Shown here piece by piece: positions 1-8,609 of a stretch of 51,733 nucleotides of DNA. The notes beneath the pieces were generated by a model. The model searched no databases. It saw only the letters and a list, made by a program, of their open reading frames with translations, and was not told where the DNA came from. The stretch covers positions 1-51,733 of the forward strand of contig NZ_JAJOYU010000030.1 in NCBI RefSeq assembly GCF_021290985.1. The letters are read 5' to 3'. Positions within the stretch are counted from its first letter, which is position 1; each line of letters opens with the position of its first letter. The translations under genes were made by a program, and so were the position numbers. This DNA is from Rheinheimera soli (lineage in GTDB: Bacteria > Pseudomonadota > Gammaproteobacteria > Enterobacterales > Alteromonadaceae).

Positions 1-1044
1 GCACCAGTCATTCAGACAAATAACACAGTGGTTACTGCTTTGGCTGATGAACTTCAGCGTGAACACAAGGCGGGCACTTTTGCTGGGCAGGTACTTATTG
101 CTCAGAACAACAGCGTGGTATTTAAGGCCGCTTACGGCTGTGCAGACAGGCAACTTCGGATAAGCAATAGTGCTGGCACTGTCTCGGATATGGGCTCTAT
201 TGCTAAAACATTCACCGCCGCTGCAGTGCTTCAGCTTGTTGCCAATAAAAGGTTGCAGCTGTCCACTAGGGTCGGAGATATTTATCCGGAAGCTGCCGCT
301 GCTATAAAACCTGTCACCATTGAGCAGTTGTTGGGGCACTCTGGTGGTTTGGATAACTTTCATAACGATTCTGACTTTGAACCTATGGATAAGGCTGAGG
401 CTGAACGCAGAATTTTATCCATGCCATTGATTGCTGCGCCTGGCGAAAAGATTGCGTATTCAAATGCAGCCTATACGCTGTTGGCCGCCATAGTGGAGAA
501 AATAACTGCTCAAAGCTTTCAACAGTATGTTCATGAGTATCTGTTAAGTCCTTTAAAACTGGCTGATACCGGCTTTTATCAGGACCCAACTATATCGGTC
601 AGTAAGCTGGCTCGTGGATATGGCGGTGATGATCAAGGTAGTACAACCTATCAGAAAGGCTTAACCTGGGCGCTTATTGGCGCTGGAGGCATGGTAACGT
701 CAGTGGATGATTTAGCCTCCTGGTTTGTCGCGCTGAAACAAGGAACTCTGTTTCCCGACAACACAGCTAATTTAACCTTTACTCAGGCCAACGAAAAATG
801 GTTGTTGGGCAGCTTCTCCAAGCTTGATATCCAGGGGGAGCCCATCATTCAAATGGGGGGCAGTACAGACTTTGGTTACACTGCACTCATTCAATTTGTT
901 CCGGATCGCGACTTATTGGTCGTGTTGTTGCTGAACGCACACAACACTAAGTATGCAAATGCAACACACCACCGCCTGAGCCGGAATCATATTTTGCCAA
1001 TTATTCAAAGTAAAAATCAGACAGATACGTTATCTGACCAATGA
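1..1044 (+). CDS. Serine hydrolase, beta-lactamase (class C / PBP4-like) family; 5' end cut by window edge
   Basis: The frame is open from base 1, so the GTG at 28 need not be the start and an export signal is probably missing. Family hallmarks are present, counting residues from that GTG: the SxxK nucleophile motif Ser-Ile-Ala-Lys near residue 57, followed by a helix of the usual kind (TFTAAAVLQL), a Gly-His-Ser-Gly-Gly stretch near 103, and the Tyr-Ser-Asn triad motif near 144. A late GGSTDFGY segment resembles the third active-site motif region. The family covers beta-lactamases, D-aminopeptidases and esterases, so the substrate cannot be named. The enzyme probably acts in the periplasm. 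The stop is directly followed by the broken SH3 gene. Confidence 0.9.
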   Translation, partial: APVIQTNNTVVTALADELQREHKAGTFAGQVLIAQNNSVVFKAAYGCADRQLRISNSAGTVSDMGSIAKTFTAAAVLQLVANKRLQLSTRVGDIYPEAAAAIKPVTIEQLLGHSGGLDNFHNDSDFEPMDKAEAERRILSMPLIAAPGEKIAYSNAAYTLLAAIVEKITAQSFQQYVHEYLLSPLKLADTGFYQDPTISVSKLARGYGGDDQGSTTYQKGLTWALIGAGGMVTSVDDLASWFVALKQGTLFPDNTANLTFTQANEKWLLGSFSKLDIQGEPIIQMGGSTDFGYTALIQFVPDRDLLVVLLLNAHNTKYANATHHRLSRNHILPIIQSKNQTDTLSDQ

Positions 1045-1104
1045 ATGCAGGTTATCGGTGAAGTGCTGCCTGATGGAGAAGTCAGCAAGAATGTTGAGAG
1101 CTTT

Positions 1105-1469
1105 ATGAATACGAAGAAGTACCTTGTTGTCAGCCCACACGAAAGCGAGTTTCCAAAGCCTATTAGGTTCAAAAAGGGGATACGCTTATCGTTGGTGAAA
1201 AATATTCAGGAGCTGAAGACTGGGATAACTGGTTCCTTTGCAGCACGTCAGGGCAAGAACCTGGCTGGGTTCCTGGCCAGGTTATTGAGCGACTTGGCGA
1301 TTTGACAGGGATGGCACTTGAAGGCTATACGGCAAGGGAACTCAATGTGTTGGAAGGAGAGCAACTGAAGGGCATAAGAACTTTGAATGGCTGGGTATGG
1401 TGTACAAAACATGCCAGTACAGAATCAGGGTGGGTGCCATTGGAGAAGCTGGAAGAAGTTGTTGAGTAA
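1105..1469 (+). pseudogene. SH3-domain protein gene broken by a one-base frameshift
   Basis: The first frame, from ATG 1105 (GAGAG about 6 bases upstream), encodes MNTKKYLVVSPHESEFPKPI followed by FKK. It then runs out of register at the A5G4 tract 1171-1179. In the next frame the protein resumes as GDTLIVGEKYSGAEDWDNW, then CSTSGQEPGWVPGQVIERLG and NGWVWC, ending at TAA 1467. Together the pieces make about 120 residues typical of a bacterial two-module variant SH3 protein. One missing A would explain the break (FKKGD needs six A). The unshifted frame ends at 1305 as 86 residues if read from ATG 1045. The rest is so well kept that the lesion is recent, a sequencing error, or a slippage site. 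Confidence 0.8.
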
Positions 1470-1551
1470 TATCGCGCGGGTGATGTTCAGTTTCCGGGTT
1501 TTGTGGAATGCGAAGACCAGGTTTATAGCATTTGAGCTCCGGAGTTATAAA

Positions 1552-1758
1552 TTGAATAATCTAATGAAAATTCTCCTCTGTTCTGTGGCTGTATCTATGT
1601 TGGCATCCTGTGCCAGCATAAAAGAAACAGGCAGAACCATAGGCCATACCACGAGGGATGTAACCAAAAAAATTGGACATGCATCAAGAGATACCGTCAA
1701 GGCTATTGGAAAAGAGACAAAAGAAGTTGTGAAAGACATCAAGGATGACGAGGGTTAA
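1552..1758 (+). CDS. Small lipoprotein with 11-residue helical repeats (entericidin-like)
   Basis: A hydrophobic segment (ILLCSVAVSMLASC) with a lipobox ending in Cys predicts export and lipidation. The mature part is about 45 residues long, charged, and built from three near repeats of 11 residues that begin IGHTTRD, IGHASRD and IGKETKE. It should form an amphipathic helix. The TTG at 1552 has GGAG seven bases upstream (1541-1544); the alternative ATG 1564 lacks a well-spaced Shine-Dalgarno site. The longer frame upstream to 1387 overlaps the SH3 remnant and is not convincing. Entericidin-like small lipoproteins look similar, but the function is unknown. Confidence 0.68.
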   Translation: MNNLMKILLCSVAVSMLASCASIKETGRTIGHTTRDVTKKIGHASRDTVKAIGKETKEVVKDIKDDEG

Positions 1759-1824
1759 GCAGAACATTTTTATTTTATACAAATGTCAGATCTGCCAAAG
1801 GTTTACAGGCAATGGAGCAAACCG

Positions 1825-2043
1825 ATGAGAGATGAGCTGAGAGAGAAAATTGTCAGGGTGTGCGCCAGTAAAATATTGAGTAAGGGAGAGTCCGTTGGTG
1901 TCTCGTTTTATGCTTTTTTCGCCAACCAAAATGATGATCCGGATCTTCTTATGGAAGCCGCAACCTGGTGGATAAAGACCCACAAGCTCAATCACTTCGA
2001 GAAAGCGAATAAAGTTAAAACTATGGTTGAAGCGGGGCTTTAG
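1825..2043 (+). CDS. DUF6500-like small cytoplasmic protein
   Basis: The protein has 72 residues, with a conserved-looking core SFYAFFANQNDDPDLLMEAA, then TWWIKTH and HFEKA. I recall this pattern from the DUF6500 family, a small protein often found among mobile or stress-linked genes. The ATG at 1825 has GGAG seven bases upstream (1814-1817) and matches the family's usual N terminus (MRxxLRxKI). The in-frame ATG at 1783 would add 14 residues but has no ribosome site. No signal peptide or membrane segment is visible. The function is unknown. Confidence 0.7.
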   Translation: MRDELREKIVRVCASKILSKGESVGVSFYAFFANQNDDPDLLMEAATWWIKTHKLNHFEKANKVKTMVEAGL

Positions 2044-2189
2044 TTAAAACAGGGCGTTACAAATGACTGCTATGGTTCAGCGCTGAACTGGGCTTTTTAG
2101 GCTGGTCAACTCATTATCCTGAGTCCTGTAGCTATAAAACTATTATTCTTCCTGCAAAGTACAGCAACTAGTGGTAGGGCTGTACCGCT

Positions 2190-2214
2190 GTTCCCGCATG
2201 TTCCCGCATGTTCC
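2190..2214 (+). repeat. Short 10-bp tandem repeat (gttcccgcat)
   Basis: The decamer gttcccgcat occurs twice in a row and is followed by gttcccc, just before the GNAT gene. It is probably replication slippage in the 5' leader. The second ATG of the repeat supplies the spurious start at 2208. Confidence 0.6.
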
Positions 2215-2246
2215 CCAGCAAGATATATACGAAATTGGAGAGATGG

Positions 2247-2813
2247 ATGTTTGAAGCGTTTTATCCGGTTATTGAAACAAAAAGATTAGTATTACGACCG
2301 CTGGCCATCAGTGATTCCGAATCCTTGCTGAGCATATTCTCCGATGCTGAGGTGATGAAGTATTGGAATACACCACCCTGGACATCTATTCAGAATGCAG
2401 TGGCTTTTATCAATGACAGTAAGGATTCAATGCAACGTCAGGTATCTCTTACTCTTGGAATTTATCTGAAATCTACAGATGAGTTGGTTGGGAAATGTAT
2501 GCTGTTTAACTATGACAAAGAGTCTAAGCGCGCTGAAATTGGCTTTGGCTTAAGTCGGGCTTGTTGGGGGAAAGGCTATATTAATGAAGCCGGAGAAGCT
2601 TTGATCCAGTATGGTTTCAACAAACTAGGGCTTCGTCGTATTGAAGCTGAGATTGACCCGGGCAACCTTTCCTCGGCGAACGCTCTGGAGAAACTCGGGT
2701 TTTCCAGGGAGGGGCTGCTAAGGCAGCGCTGGGAAATTAATGGTGTTGTCTCTGATTCGGCACTTTACGGCAGGCTGGTCACTGACGAGCCGTTAAAATT
2801 AAACAAAGCGTAA
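2247..2813 (+). CDS. GNAT N-acetyltransferase, RimJ/RimL type
   Basis: A GNAT protein of 188 residues. It starts ETKRLVLRPL after a short lead, the usual beta-1 of RimJ/RimL-like enzymes. It has EIGFGL and CWGKGYINEA (the acetyl-CoA pyrophosphate loop, Q/RxxGxG type) near residues 110-125, and SANALEKLGF near the C terminus. Such enzymes transfer acetyl from acetyl-CoA to protein N termini, antibiotics or small amines; the substrate here is open. ATG 2247 is preferred because GGAG lies six bases upstream (2237-2240); the ATG at 2208 sits in the decamer repeat without a ribosome site. It is one of three unrelated GNAT genes within 7 kb. Confidence 0.88.
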   Translation: MFEAFYPVIETKRLVLRPLAISDSESLLSIFSDAEVMKYWNTPPWTSIQNAVAFINDSKDSMQRQVSLTLGIYLKSTDELVGKCMLFNYDKESKRAEIGFGLSRACWGKGYINEAGEALIQYGFNKLGLRRIEAEIDPGNLSSANALEKLGFSREGLLRQRWEINGVVSDSALYGRLVTDEPLKLNKA

Positions 2814-2923
2814 TAAAACAATCAAGATCCCCGTTATGATTGCCCTTTTGTTGTTTAACGACAGATTTAAAGAGGGCTTTAGCTTTGCAACTGTCTTAGC
2901 ACCTGGTGTTGTAACTCTGCGAG

Positions 2924-2940
2924 CGACGAGTGAGTCGTCG
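2924..2940 (+). other. Hairpin in the leader of the zinc-ribbon gene
   Basis: CGACGA and TCGTCG form a perfect 6-bp stem with a 5-base loop, 28 bases before the zinc-ribbon start. The role is unknown. Confidence 0.35.
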
Positions 2941-2967
2941 GTCGGGAAAAGATTTAAGGAAAAAATA

Positions 2968-3273
2968 ATGTCGTGGCAATGCCAACATTGTAATACCACT
3001 ATTGATGATGATGAATTTGAAGTCTGCTGGAACTGTAATTGTGAAAAAGGTCAGGGGGCGCCAGTTCAATCCTTACGGGATATCAGTCCAGATTGTGTCC
3101 GGTGCAAGTCGGCTTTAACTTTTTTAGGCACTAAAGGTTTCCACGAAGGCACACGTTGGGGTGTTTTAGGCGAGATGGGCGAGTTTTTTGTTAATAAAGA
3201 AAACTTAGATATGTATGCCTGTAAATCCTGCGGAAAAGTTGAATTCTTTATTGCTGGTTTTATTAACCGCTAA
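2968..3273 (+). CDS. Zinc-ribbon protein with four Cys pairs
   Basis: The product has 101 residues with CQHC, CWNC, CVRC and CKSC pairs, enough for two zinc ribbons: one at residues 4-25, one formed by pairs near 47 and 89. An acidic IDDDEFEVCWNC segment follows the first pair. There is no membrane segment. AAGGA at 2956-2960 sits seven bases before the ATG. The in-frame ATG at 2836 would add 44 residues without zinc-ribbon character and has no ribosome site, so I reject it. Proteins of this type are often annotated simply as zinc-ribbon hypothetical proteins. The partner is unknown. Confidence 0.8.
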   Translation: MSWQCQHCNTTIDDDEFEVCWNCNCEKGQGAPVQSLRDISPDCVRCKSALTFLGTKGFHEGTRWGVLGEMGEFFVNKENLDMYACKSCGKVEFFIAGFINR

Positions 3274-3453
3274 TGGGGCAGCTTGTGTTTATACCCTTTG
3301 TGTTTCAAGCTGAGGGAGCTTTGTGAAGGATAGTCAGTTGTGGAGATTCAAAAACTGACAGCGACGCTTTAATTACTGTCACTGTCAGCTTAGATCCCCT
3401 CTCTGGTAAGGCGATGTATCAGCGCAAAGCTGAATTGCAATACCCTCTATGGA

Positions 3454-4842
3454 TTACTTTTGTTGCAGCAAAACGCTGGCAGCTAAAAGCGTATGATCCT
3501 GCTCACTTGCTGCCTGATAATCAGTCATAATGTCCGGCTGTACTGGCTGTTTTTTGTGGCTGCCAGAAGCCCGAATAATGTAACGGCTGGGAGCCAGCAC
3601 CAGCAATTTTGTGTTCGGAAGATAAAAAGGCACAAGGTTACCTGTTTGGTTGGCATGGCCTCCTGTGGCTTGACCCATCAGTGTAGCCAGTTGATGATCT
3701 TGCACAGTGGTGGCAAATACAATGCCGGCAGAGTAGGTCATTTCATTGATCAGTACTACAGCCTTTCCGCCGAACCGCAAGTGTTTATCCGCTGGTTTTA
3801 TGCTTTCTGCATTAAGCACATCCAGCTCTATGGTTTCCCCTGGCTTTCCTTTGTAGCCAAAAAGGCCATTAGTGTCCTGAGTTAATTTCTCTGTGGCTTT
3901 CGCTGACTGATGAATAGTTGTGTTCGTTAAATAGCTGATCACTTCAGCGCCTGCATCCGTTTGCCCACCTGTGTTACCTCTGACATCAATAATGAGTTTA
4001 TCAATTCTCTTATCTGCTATTTCTGTGAAGCTTGTCTGGATCAGTTCTGAGTAATCAGCAGACTCCGCGCCCACATCGAAAGTACCAAGCCGCAGATAGG
4101 CGATATTTTGCGGTAAAACCCGGAACCAGTTGTCCTGTGCTTGTCCGTCAGCCATTTCCCACTGATCCAAAGGTGTTAGTTCTAAAGACATCTGTTGCTG
4201 TTGGGTTTTTATACGTAGATGAAAATGATCTTTAAAATCCCAGAGTGCATTGAGCCAGTACGGAAATAATAATGTTGCCATATGCTTTCTCAGCTCCTCT
4301 GTCTCGCCATGACTGTAGCTTTGAAGCTCGTTCAGTAAATCGGAGCTGAAGACTCCATTTATACTGATAATTTCAGTGCCTTTATCTAATCGTATTGGAT
4401 CAGATTTCCTTGCATAAGAGTGCTCCAGATAAAGCCTGCCGCCATTGACTGTGAGCCTAAAAGGAAACATTTTATGGCCAGATTTCTTGTCAAAGCTGGT
4501 TTCTGCCAGCAATGGGAATATAAAGCTGTGGCCATCATTGAACAATGGATTGATTTTGCCTGCGATCCTGAAGAACTCTTGCCGTGTCATCCCGTCTTTT
4601 AACTGGCTTTCTATAAAGGCGTGCTTATTATCTATGGCTTGTTGATCAATAAATTCCGGGTAGGCAGGGTGGCGTTCAGCCATCTGTTTTTTCAGATAAG
4701 CAAGGTCAGCAGCTAACTCTTGCTTGCTGAATTTATTTTCTGTAAATGAGCTGTTTACATCTTTATGGATCCAGGATTCCATACCTCCGCATCCAGCCAG
4801 AGCCAGCAGAGTCGCAGTCAAAAAAACAGTTAATTTATACAT
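3454..4842 (-). CDS. S41 family peptidase, predicted lipoprotein
   Basis: The protein has 462 residues. The N terminus MYKLTVFLTATLLALAGC is a lipoprotein signal with lipobox LAGC, so the enzyme should be anchored in the periplasm. The C-terminal half has the S41 (C-terminal processing protease / tricorn-like) core: IDKLIIDVRGNTGG, then NEMTYSAGIVFAT, which carries the candidate nucleophile Ser in Tyr-Ser-Ala-Gly, and GQATGGH. I see no clear PDZ domain; residues 100-200 may hold a degenerate one. This resembles the stand-alone S41 lipoproteins of marine gammaproteobacteria. The substrate is unknown. The gene is alone on its strand, divergent from pepD. Confidence 0.9.
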   Translation of the reverse strand: MYKLTVFLTATLLALAGCGGMESWIHKDVNSSFTENKFSKQELAADLAYLKKQMAERHPAYPEFIDQQAIDNKHAFIESQLKDGMTRQEFFRIAGKINPLFNDGHSFIFPLLAETSFDKKSGHKMFPFRLTVNGGRLYLEHSYARKSDPIRLDKGTEIISINGVFSSDLLNELQSYSHGETEELRKHMATLLFPYWLNALWDFKDHFHLRIKTQQQQMSLELTPLDQWEMADGQAQDNWFRVLPQNIAYLRLGTFDVGAESADYSELIQTSFTEIADKRIDKLIIDVRGNTGGQTDAGAEVISYLTNTTIHQSAKATEKLTQDTNGLFGYKGKPGETIELDVLNAESIKPADKHLRFGGKAVVLINEMTYSAGIVFATTVQDHQLATLMGQATGGHANQTGNLVPFYLPNTKLLVLAPSRYIIRASGSHKKQPVQPDIMTDYQAASEQDHTLLAASVLLQQK

Positions 4843-5065
4843 GAAACATTCTCTGTAACTTATGGTGCAGTAAAAGTTATCAGTAACAATGTAAAGAAAA
4901 CGTCAAAGTTGCCGCTTATCTGAAGTGGATAAAAATCCTGACACTACATCTTTACACTGCAGCCTTTTTGCAGAAGAGGGAACTCAGAGCTGATAACGCT
5001 GCGCCAGCTGTGCTTTATGTTAAAATGCCGGCGTTTTTAGCTGAGCGTCTTAATCAGGAGTTGTT

Positions 5066-6526
5066 GTGTCAGCATTATCATCCTTATACCCACAGCCGTT
5101 ATGGCAATGGTTTGGTCAAATTTGTGCTATTCCGCACCCGTCGAAACACGAGCAGGCGTTAAGCCAGCATATTCAACACTGGGCGCGTGATAAAGGCTTA
5201 ACTGTTGTTGAAGACAAAGTGGGCAACCTGATCATTAAAAAGCCTGCAACACCAGGTTTTGAAAACCGTAAAGTGGTGGTGATCCAGGCGCATCTGGATA
5301 TGGTGCCGCAAAAAAACGCAGACAAAAACCATGATTTCACTACAGATCCTATCGATGCTTATGTCGATGGTGACTGGGTAAAAGCCAGAGGTACAACACT
5401 AGGCGCCGACAACGGTATAGGCATGGCCTCAGCACTAGCCATTTTAGGCAGTGACGAGATTAAACACGGTCCTTTGGAAGTGCTGCTGACCATAGACGAA
5501 GAAGCAGGTATGACAGGTGCCTTTGGTGTGGAACCTGGCATGCTGGATGCCGAAATTCTGATCAATACCGACTCTGAGCAGGAAGGCGAAATTTACATGG
5601 GCTGCGCCGGTGGCGTGGACGCTGAATTTACAGTGCCAGTTGTGTGGCAAGCTGCAGCCACTGGCGTTATCGCTTTTGATTTAAGTCTAACAGGCTTAAA
5701 AGGTGGCCACTCAGGTGTGAATATTCATCTGGGCCGTGGCAATGCCAATAAACTGTTGGCGCGTTTTTTAGCTGACCATGCAACAGAACTGGAATTAACC
5801 ATCGCCAGCTTTAGCGGTGGTTCGTTACGTAATGCGATACCACGTGAAGCCACAGTCACGCTGACTGTTCCTTCGGAAAAACTGACCCAGTTGCAACAAG
5901 CGGTGACACAATTTGAAGCCTTGTTGCAGTTTGAGTTAGCTGCAGTTGAACCAGCATTAAAACTCAGTCTGGCCGAGGTGGTTACTCCGGCTCAGGTACT
6001 GACTGCTAAGACTCAAACTACTTTAGTTCACTTACTCAATGTCTGCCCTAACGGCGTGATGCGGATGAGTGATGAAGTAGAAGGCGTGACTGAAACCTCA
6101 TTAAATATGGGCGTGATCAGCACCAAAACAAACAGCATTCAGGTGCTCTGTTTAATCCGCTCCTTAATAGACAGTGGCCGTGAACAGGTAGAAAGCATGT
6201 TAACTTCACTGGCTTTATTAGCGGGTGCAGAAGTGAAATTCAGCGGTGCTTACCCTGGCTGGAAACCAAACCCGGATTCACCGGTCATGGCCATAGTGCG
6301 CGACACCTATCAGGATATTTATAACAAAGAGCCGGTGATTATGGTGATCCACGCTGGTTTAGAATGTGGTTTGTTTAAAAAGCCATACCCGGATATGGAT
6401 ATGGTGTCGATAGGCCCAACGATCCGCTTCCCGCATGGTCCGGATGAAATGGTGAATATCACTACTGTAGGTCAGTACTGGGAATTATTGCTCGCCGTGC
6501 TGGAGCGTATTCCTGAACGTGCTTAA
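5066..6526 (+). CDS. pepD: Aminoacyl-histidine dipeptidase (Xaa-His dipeptidase, peptidase D)
   Basis: A cytosolic di-zinc M20 peptidase that cleaves dipeptides such as carnosine. Its 486 residues match the family length. Metal ligands are visible as His76 and Asp78 in QAHLDMV, bridging Asp115 in LGADNGIGM, catalytic Glu145 and Glu146 in DEEAGM, and Asp169 in NTDSEQEG. The lid/dimer domain starts near residue 205 with the GLKGGHSG motif. The C-terminal HAGLECG and IGPTIRFPHGPDE motifs are typical. The start is GTG 5066, with CAGGAG five bases upstream. A strong terminator follows. No operon partner is seen. Confidence 0.96.
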   Translation: MSALSSLYPQPLWQWFGQICAIPHPSKHEQALSQHIQHWARDKGLTVVEDKVGNLIIKKPATPGFENRKVVVIQAHLDMVPQKNADKNHDFTTDPIDAYVDGDWVKARGTTLGADNGIGMASALAILGSDEIKHGPLEVLLTIDEEAGMTGAFGVEPGMLDAEILINTDSEQEGEIYMGCAGGVDAEFTVPVVWQAAATGVIAFDLSLTGLKGGHSGVNIHLGRGNANKLLARFLADHATELELTIASFSGGSLRNAIPREATVTLTVPSEKLTQLQQAVTQFEALLQFELAAVEPALKLSLAEVVTPAQVLTAKTQTTLVHLLNVCPNGVMRMSDEVEGVTETSLNMGVISTKTNSIQVLCLIRSLIDSGREQVESMLTSLALLAGAEVKFSGAYPGWKPNPDSPVMAIVRDTYQDIYNKEPVIMVIHAGLECGLFKKPYPDMDMVSIGPTIRFPHGPDEMVNITTVGQYWELLLAVLERIPERA

Positions 6527-6560
6527 CTAATACAGTAAGTCGTCCTGTAAGCCATCAGTA

Positions 6561-6591
6561 AAAAAGCCCCAGATCCAGTAGGGGCTTTTTT
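6561..6591 (+). terminator. Rho-independent terminator after pepD
   Basis: The stem AAAAAGCCCC pairs with GGGGCTTTTT across a 10-base loop and ends in a T run, 34 bases after the pepD stop. The A tract on the 5' side also lets it work in reverse, for the convergent VOC gene. Confidence 0.93.
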
Positions 6592-6762
6592 GTGGCTGGA
6601 GTCTGGTGTTTTTGTAAAATACGTTTAAATGCGGAGCTGATAATGCCTCTGCTGCTAAGTTGTATTTTTCGTTTTACCTGGAGAAAAAACAGAATTTCCG
6701 CTCGTTACAACCTGTGGTGGTGTACAAGCAAACCCCGGTAACCAGGGCTTTGAGTTCAACAG

Positions 6763-7329
6763 TTATGGTAAAGACTCAATGATGCCAATGCGATTACCCT
6801 CGCTATCTTCAATTTCTGCAACGAAGGAGTAGTCGCTTGCTTTAGTTTTAGGAAAAAGAATGGTGGCGCCATTTAACTTAGCGCGTCGCAAAGTCTCGTC
6901 TATGTTGTTGGAATGCAAGTAGATCAATGTGCCTTGCCGTGAGGGTATATAGATTTCACCCTGGGCTAATGAGCCACTGATCCCTGAACCATCGATGTTG
7001 AAAGGCAAATGCGCCATTTGATTGCCGTGGATCTCTTCAATTTGAAAATCAAAACCAAATACCCTTTCGTAGAATGCCATCGCACGTCTCATATCTGTTA
7101 CGGGGATCTCAAAATATATCGCTGGATTCTTTTTTTCTGTCACCTTAACATCCTGATTCATTGAACAAGCTGAGATACAGACTAGAGCGGAAGCGAAAAG
7201 TAACCTTGTCAGCTTATGTCTGGTTTGTGTTTTGACGTATAGTTGCGACCCGCTGCTATTGATCATTGTTCTGCTTTTTTTCATGCTTTTGACTGATAGC
7301 AAACTAATGTCTGTGTACCTGCATTTCAA
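6763..7329 (-). CDS. VOC (glyoxalase-fold) protein with lipoprotein-like leader
   Basis: The C-terminal 120 residues form a VOC/glyoxalase module: NPAIYFEIPVTDMRRAMAFY opens the first beta-alpha-beta-beta-beta unit, and FVAEIEDSEGNRIGIIES closes the second, as in small dioxygenase-like proteins. A hydrophobic stretch LTRLLFASALVCISACS precedes it and ends in a lipobox-like ISAC, so this member may be exported and lipidated, which is unusual for the fold. The start is uncertain. Position 7329 is a TTG; ATG 7284 gives 173 residues and ATG 7266 gives 167. None has a clear ribosome site. The activity is unknown. Confidence 0.8.
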   Translation of the reverse strand: MKCRYTDISLLSVKSMKKSRTMINSSGSQLYVKTQTRHKLTRLLFASALVCISACSMNQDVKVTEKKNPAIYFEIPVTDMRRAMAFYERVFGFDFQIEEIHGNQMAHLPFNIDGSGISGSLAQGEIYIPSRQGTLIYLHSNNIDETLRRAKLNGATILFPKTKASDYSFVAEIEDSEGNRIGIIESLP

Positions 7330-7691
7330 TAGATTTTTCTTAAATTGCTAAAATTAGTGCGTTCAAATTTGCTTTTACCCTCCATTTTTCAGGCAATTAG
7401 AGGCGCTTGGTAAAGTGAACTCTGAAATACCATTACTTGCCATTCAGGCGGCGCAGCAGTCCATGTTCGACGGCTGATTTAACGGCGAACTTGAATCATT
7501 TATTATCCGCAGCTGGTCTGCTTTGGTTGGCCTCATGATGCTGAGGATGGTTCTGTAACGAACTCCAAAAATTCTAGTGTTCGCTATTGAAAGTCTTTGA
7601 TAAATAAATTATTTTTTACGTCCCATTAAAAGGCCCACAAGGTTGTGTTGGTTATCACCATCTCAGATTTTTCATCAGATAGGATCTTTGT
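7330..7691. other. Gene-poor gap with a possible decayed coding remnant
   Basis: No intact gene is seen. Around 7408-7480 the plus strand reads LGKVNSEIPLLAIQAAQQSM before a stop. Around 7495-7590 it reads protein-like sequence such as FGWPHDAEDGSVTNSKNS. The pieces are in different frames. They could be the relic of a small gene; no family is recognised. Confidence 0.3.
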
Positions 7692-8186
7692 ATGAAAATT
7701 GAAGTAAGAAAATTCAAAGAAAATGAAGTCGGGTTGTTGACCAGTCTGTGGCAATTTTATGCATATCACCAAAGTACATTTACTGGTGATAGTGTCAGTG
7801 AAAAGGGGCAATTTGATATTGACGATGACTATCTGGCCGATGTTGTCCAAGGTATAGAAGACTGCGAAGCCTGGTTAATTTGCGTTGATGATGCTGTTGC
7901 GGGTTTTGTTACCCTTGAATCCACAGAAATAGCGGGCAGAGAAATGCCTGAGCTTTCGGATATTTTTGTGTTACCAAAGTATCGCAATCTCGGGATCGCT
8001 ACTTTTGTGATTGATAAGTTGTTATTAAATTCTAGCAATGAGTGGCATGTGGCTGTCTATAACGAAGATCGCTCCGCTTATAGTTTTTGGCTACATTTGT
8101 TTGCAAAACTCCCAATTAAATCAGTGGAAGAATTAAACCCTCCGGAAAATGACGAGTTTCATGAGTTTGTTATACAAAATAGCTGA
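7692..8186 (+). CDS. GNAT family N-acetyltransferase
   Basis: The product has 164 residues with GNAT layout: KIEVRKFKENE at the start, an acidic helix near 45-60, AGFVTLE (beta-4), then SDIFVLPKYRNLGIAT, where RNLGIA is the acetyl-CoA loop (family pattern Q/RxxGxA), followed by FVIDKLL. The C terminus HVAVYNEDRSAYSFW resembles the N-acetyltransferase beta-5/alpha-4 region. AGGA at 7681-7684 lies seven bases before the ATG. It stands alone between long gaps. The substrate is not deducible. Confidence 0.88.
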   Translation: MKIEVRKFKENEVGLLTSLWQFYAYHQSTFTGDSVSEKGQFDIDDDYLADVVQGIEDCEAWLICVDDAVAGFVTLESTEIAGREMPELSDIFVLPKYRNLGIATFVIDKLLLNSSNEWHVAVYNEDRSAYSFWLHLFAKLPIKSVEELNPPENDEFHEFVIQNS

Positions 8187-8609
8187 ACACTCTGTTCTGC
8201 TGCTTGTTAAATGAACTGCACCAGCCAACTGTAGTGGGGAAATCGTCCGCTATAGATGGCTGGTCAGTCAACGTCTGCAATTGCAAAGTTAAGCTGAACA
8301 GGAGCAGATTTCTCTTACATAAAATGGTTTTCAGGTAACAAGACCTGGGCGACTGGTCAATCAGGATGATTTCTTACAAGGATAGATGTGAGTTGTACTT
8401 TTTGTGACATAGTTGCGGGTCAGTCTCCTCGCCATACAGTATCGGAAGATGATGAGCACCTGACTTTTTTGTCTATTTGCCCAAACACCACAGGTTTTAT
8501 AGCCGTTACTGCAAAGAAACACTACCCGAGTGTACGCCAGTAAAGAGTGCAGGCTAAACACTCTGGCGCGGATGCGCCGTGACCTTTTTCCTAAGTTTAA
8601 GGACAAACC
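8187..8609. other. 423-base gap with two neighbouring hairpins
   Basis: No credible gene. Just before the next GNAT gene two perfect inverted repeats stand side by side: AGAGTG/CACTCT (8544-8564, 9-base loop) and GGCGC/GCGCC (8565-8578, 4-base loop), followed by CCTTTTTCC. They could be an attenuator or the terminator of a lost gene. Confidence 0.4.

Noticed and set aside
1045-1104. N-terminal extension of the SH3 frame from ATG 1045
   Set aside because: The family starts at MNTKKY (1105), which also has a GAGAG ribosome site; the extra 20 residues match nothing.
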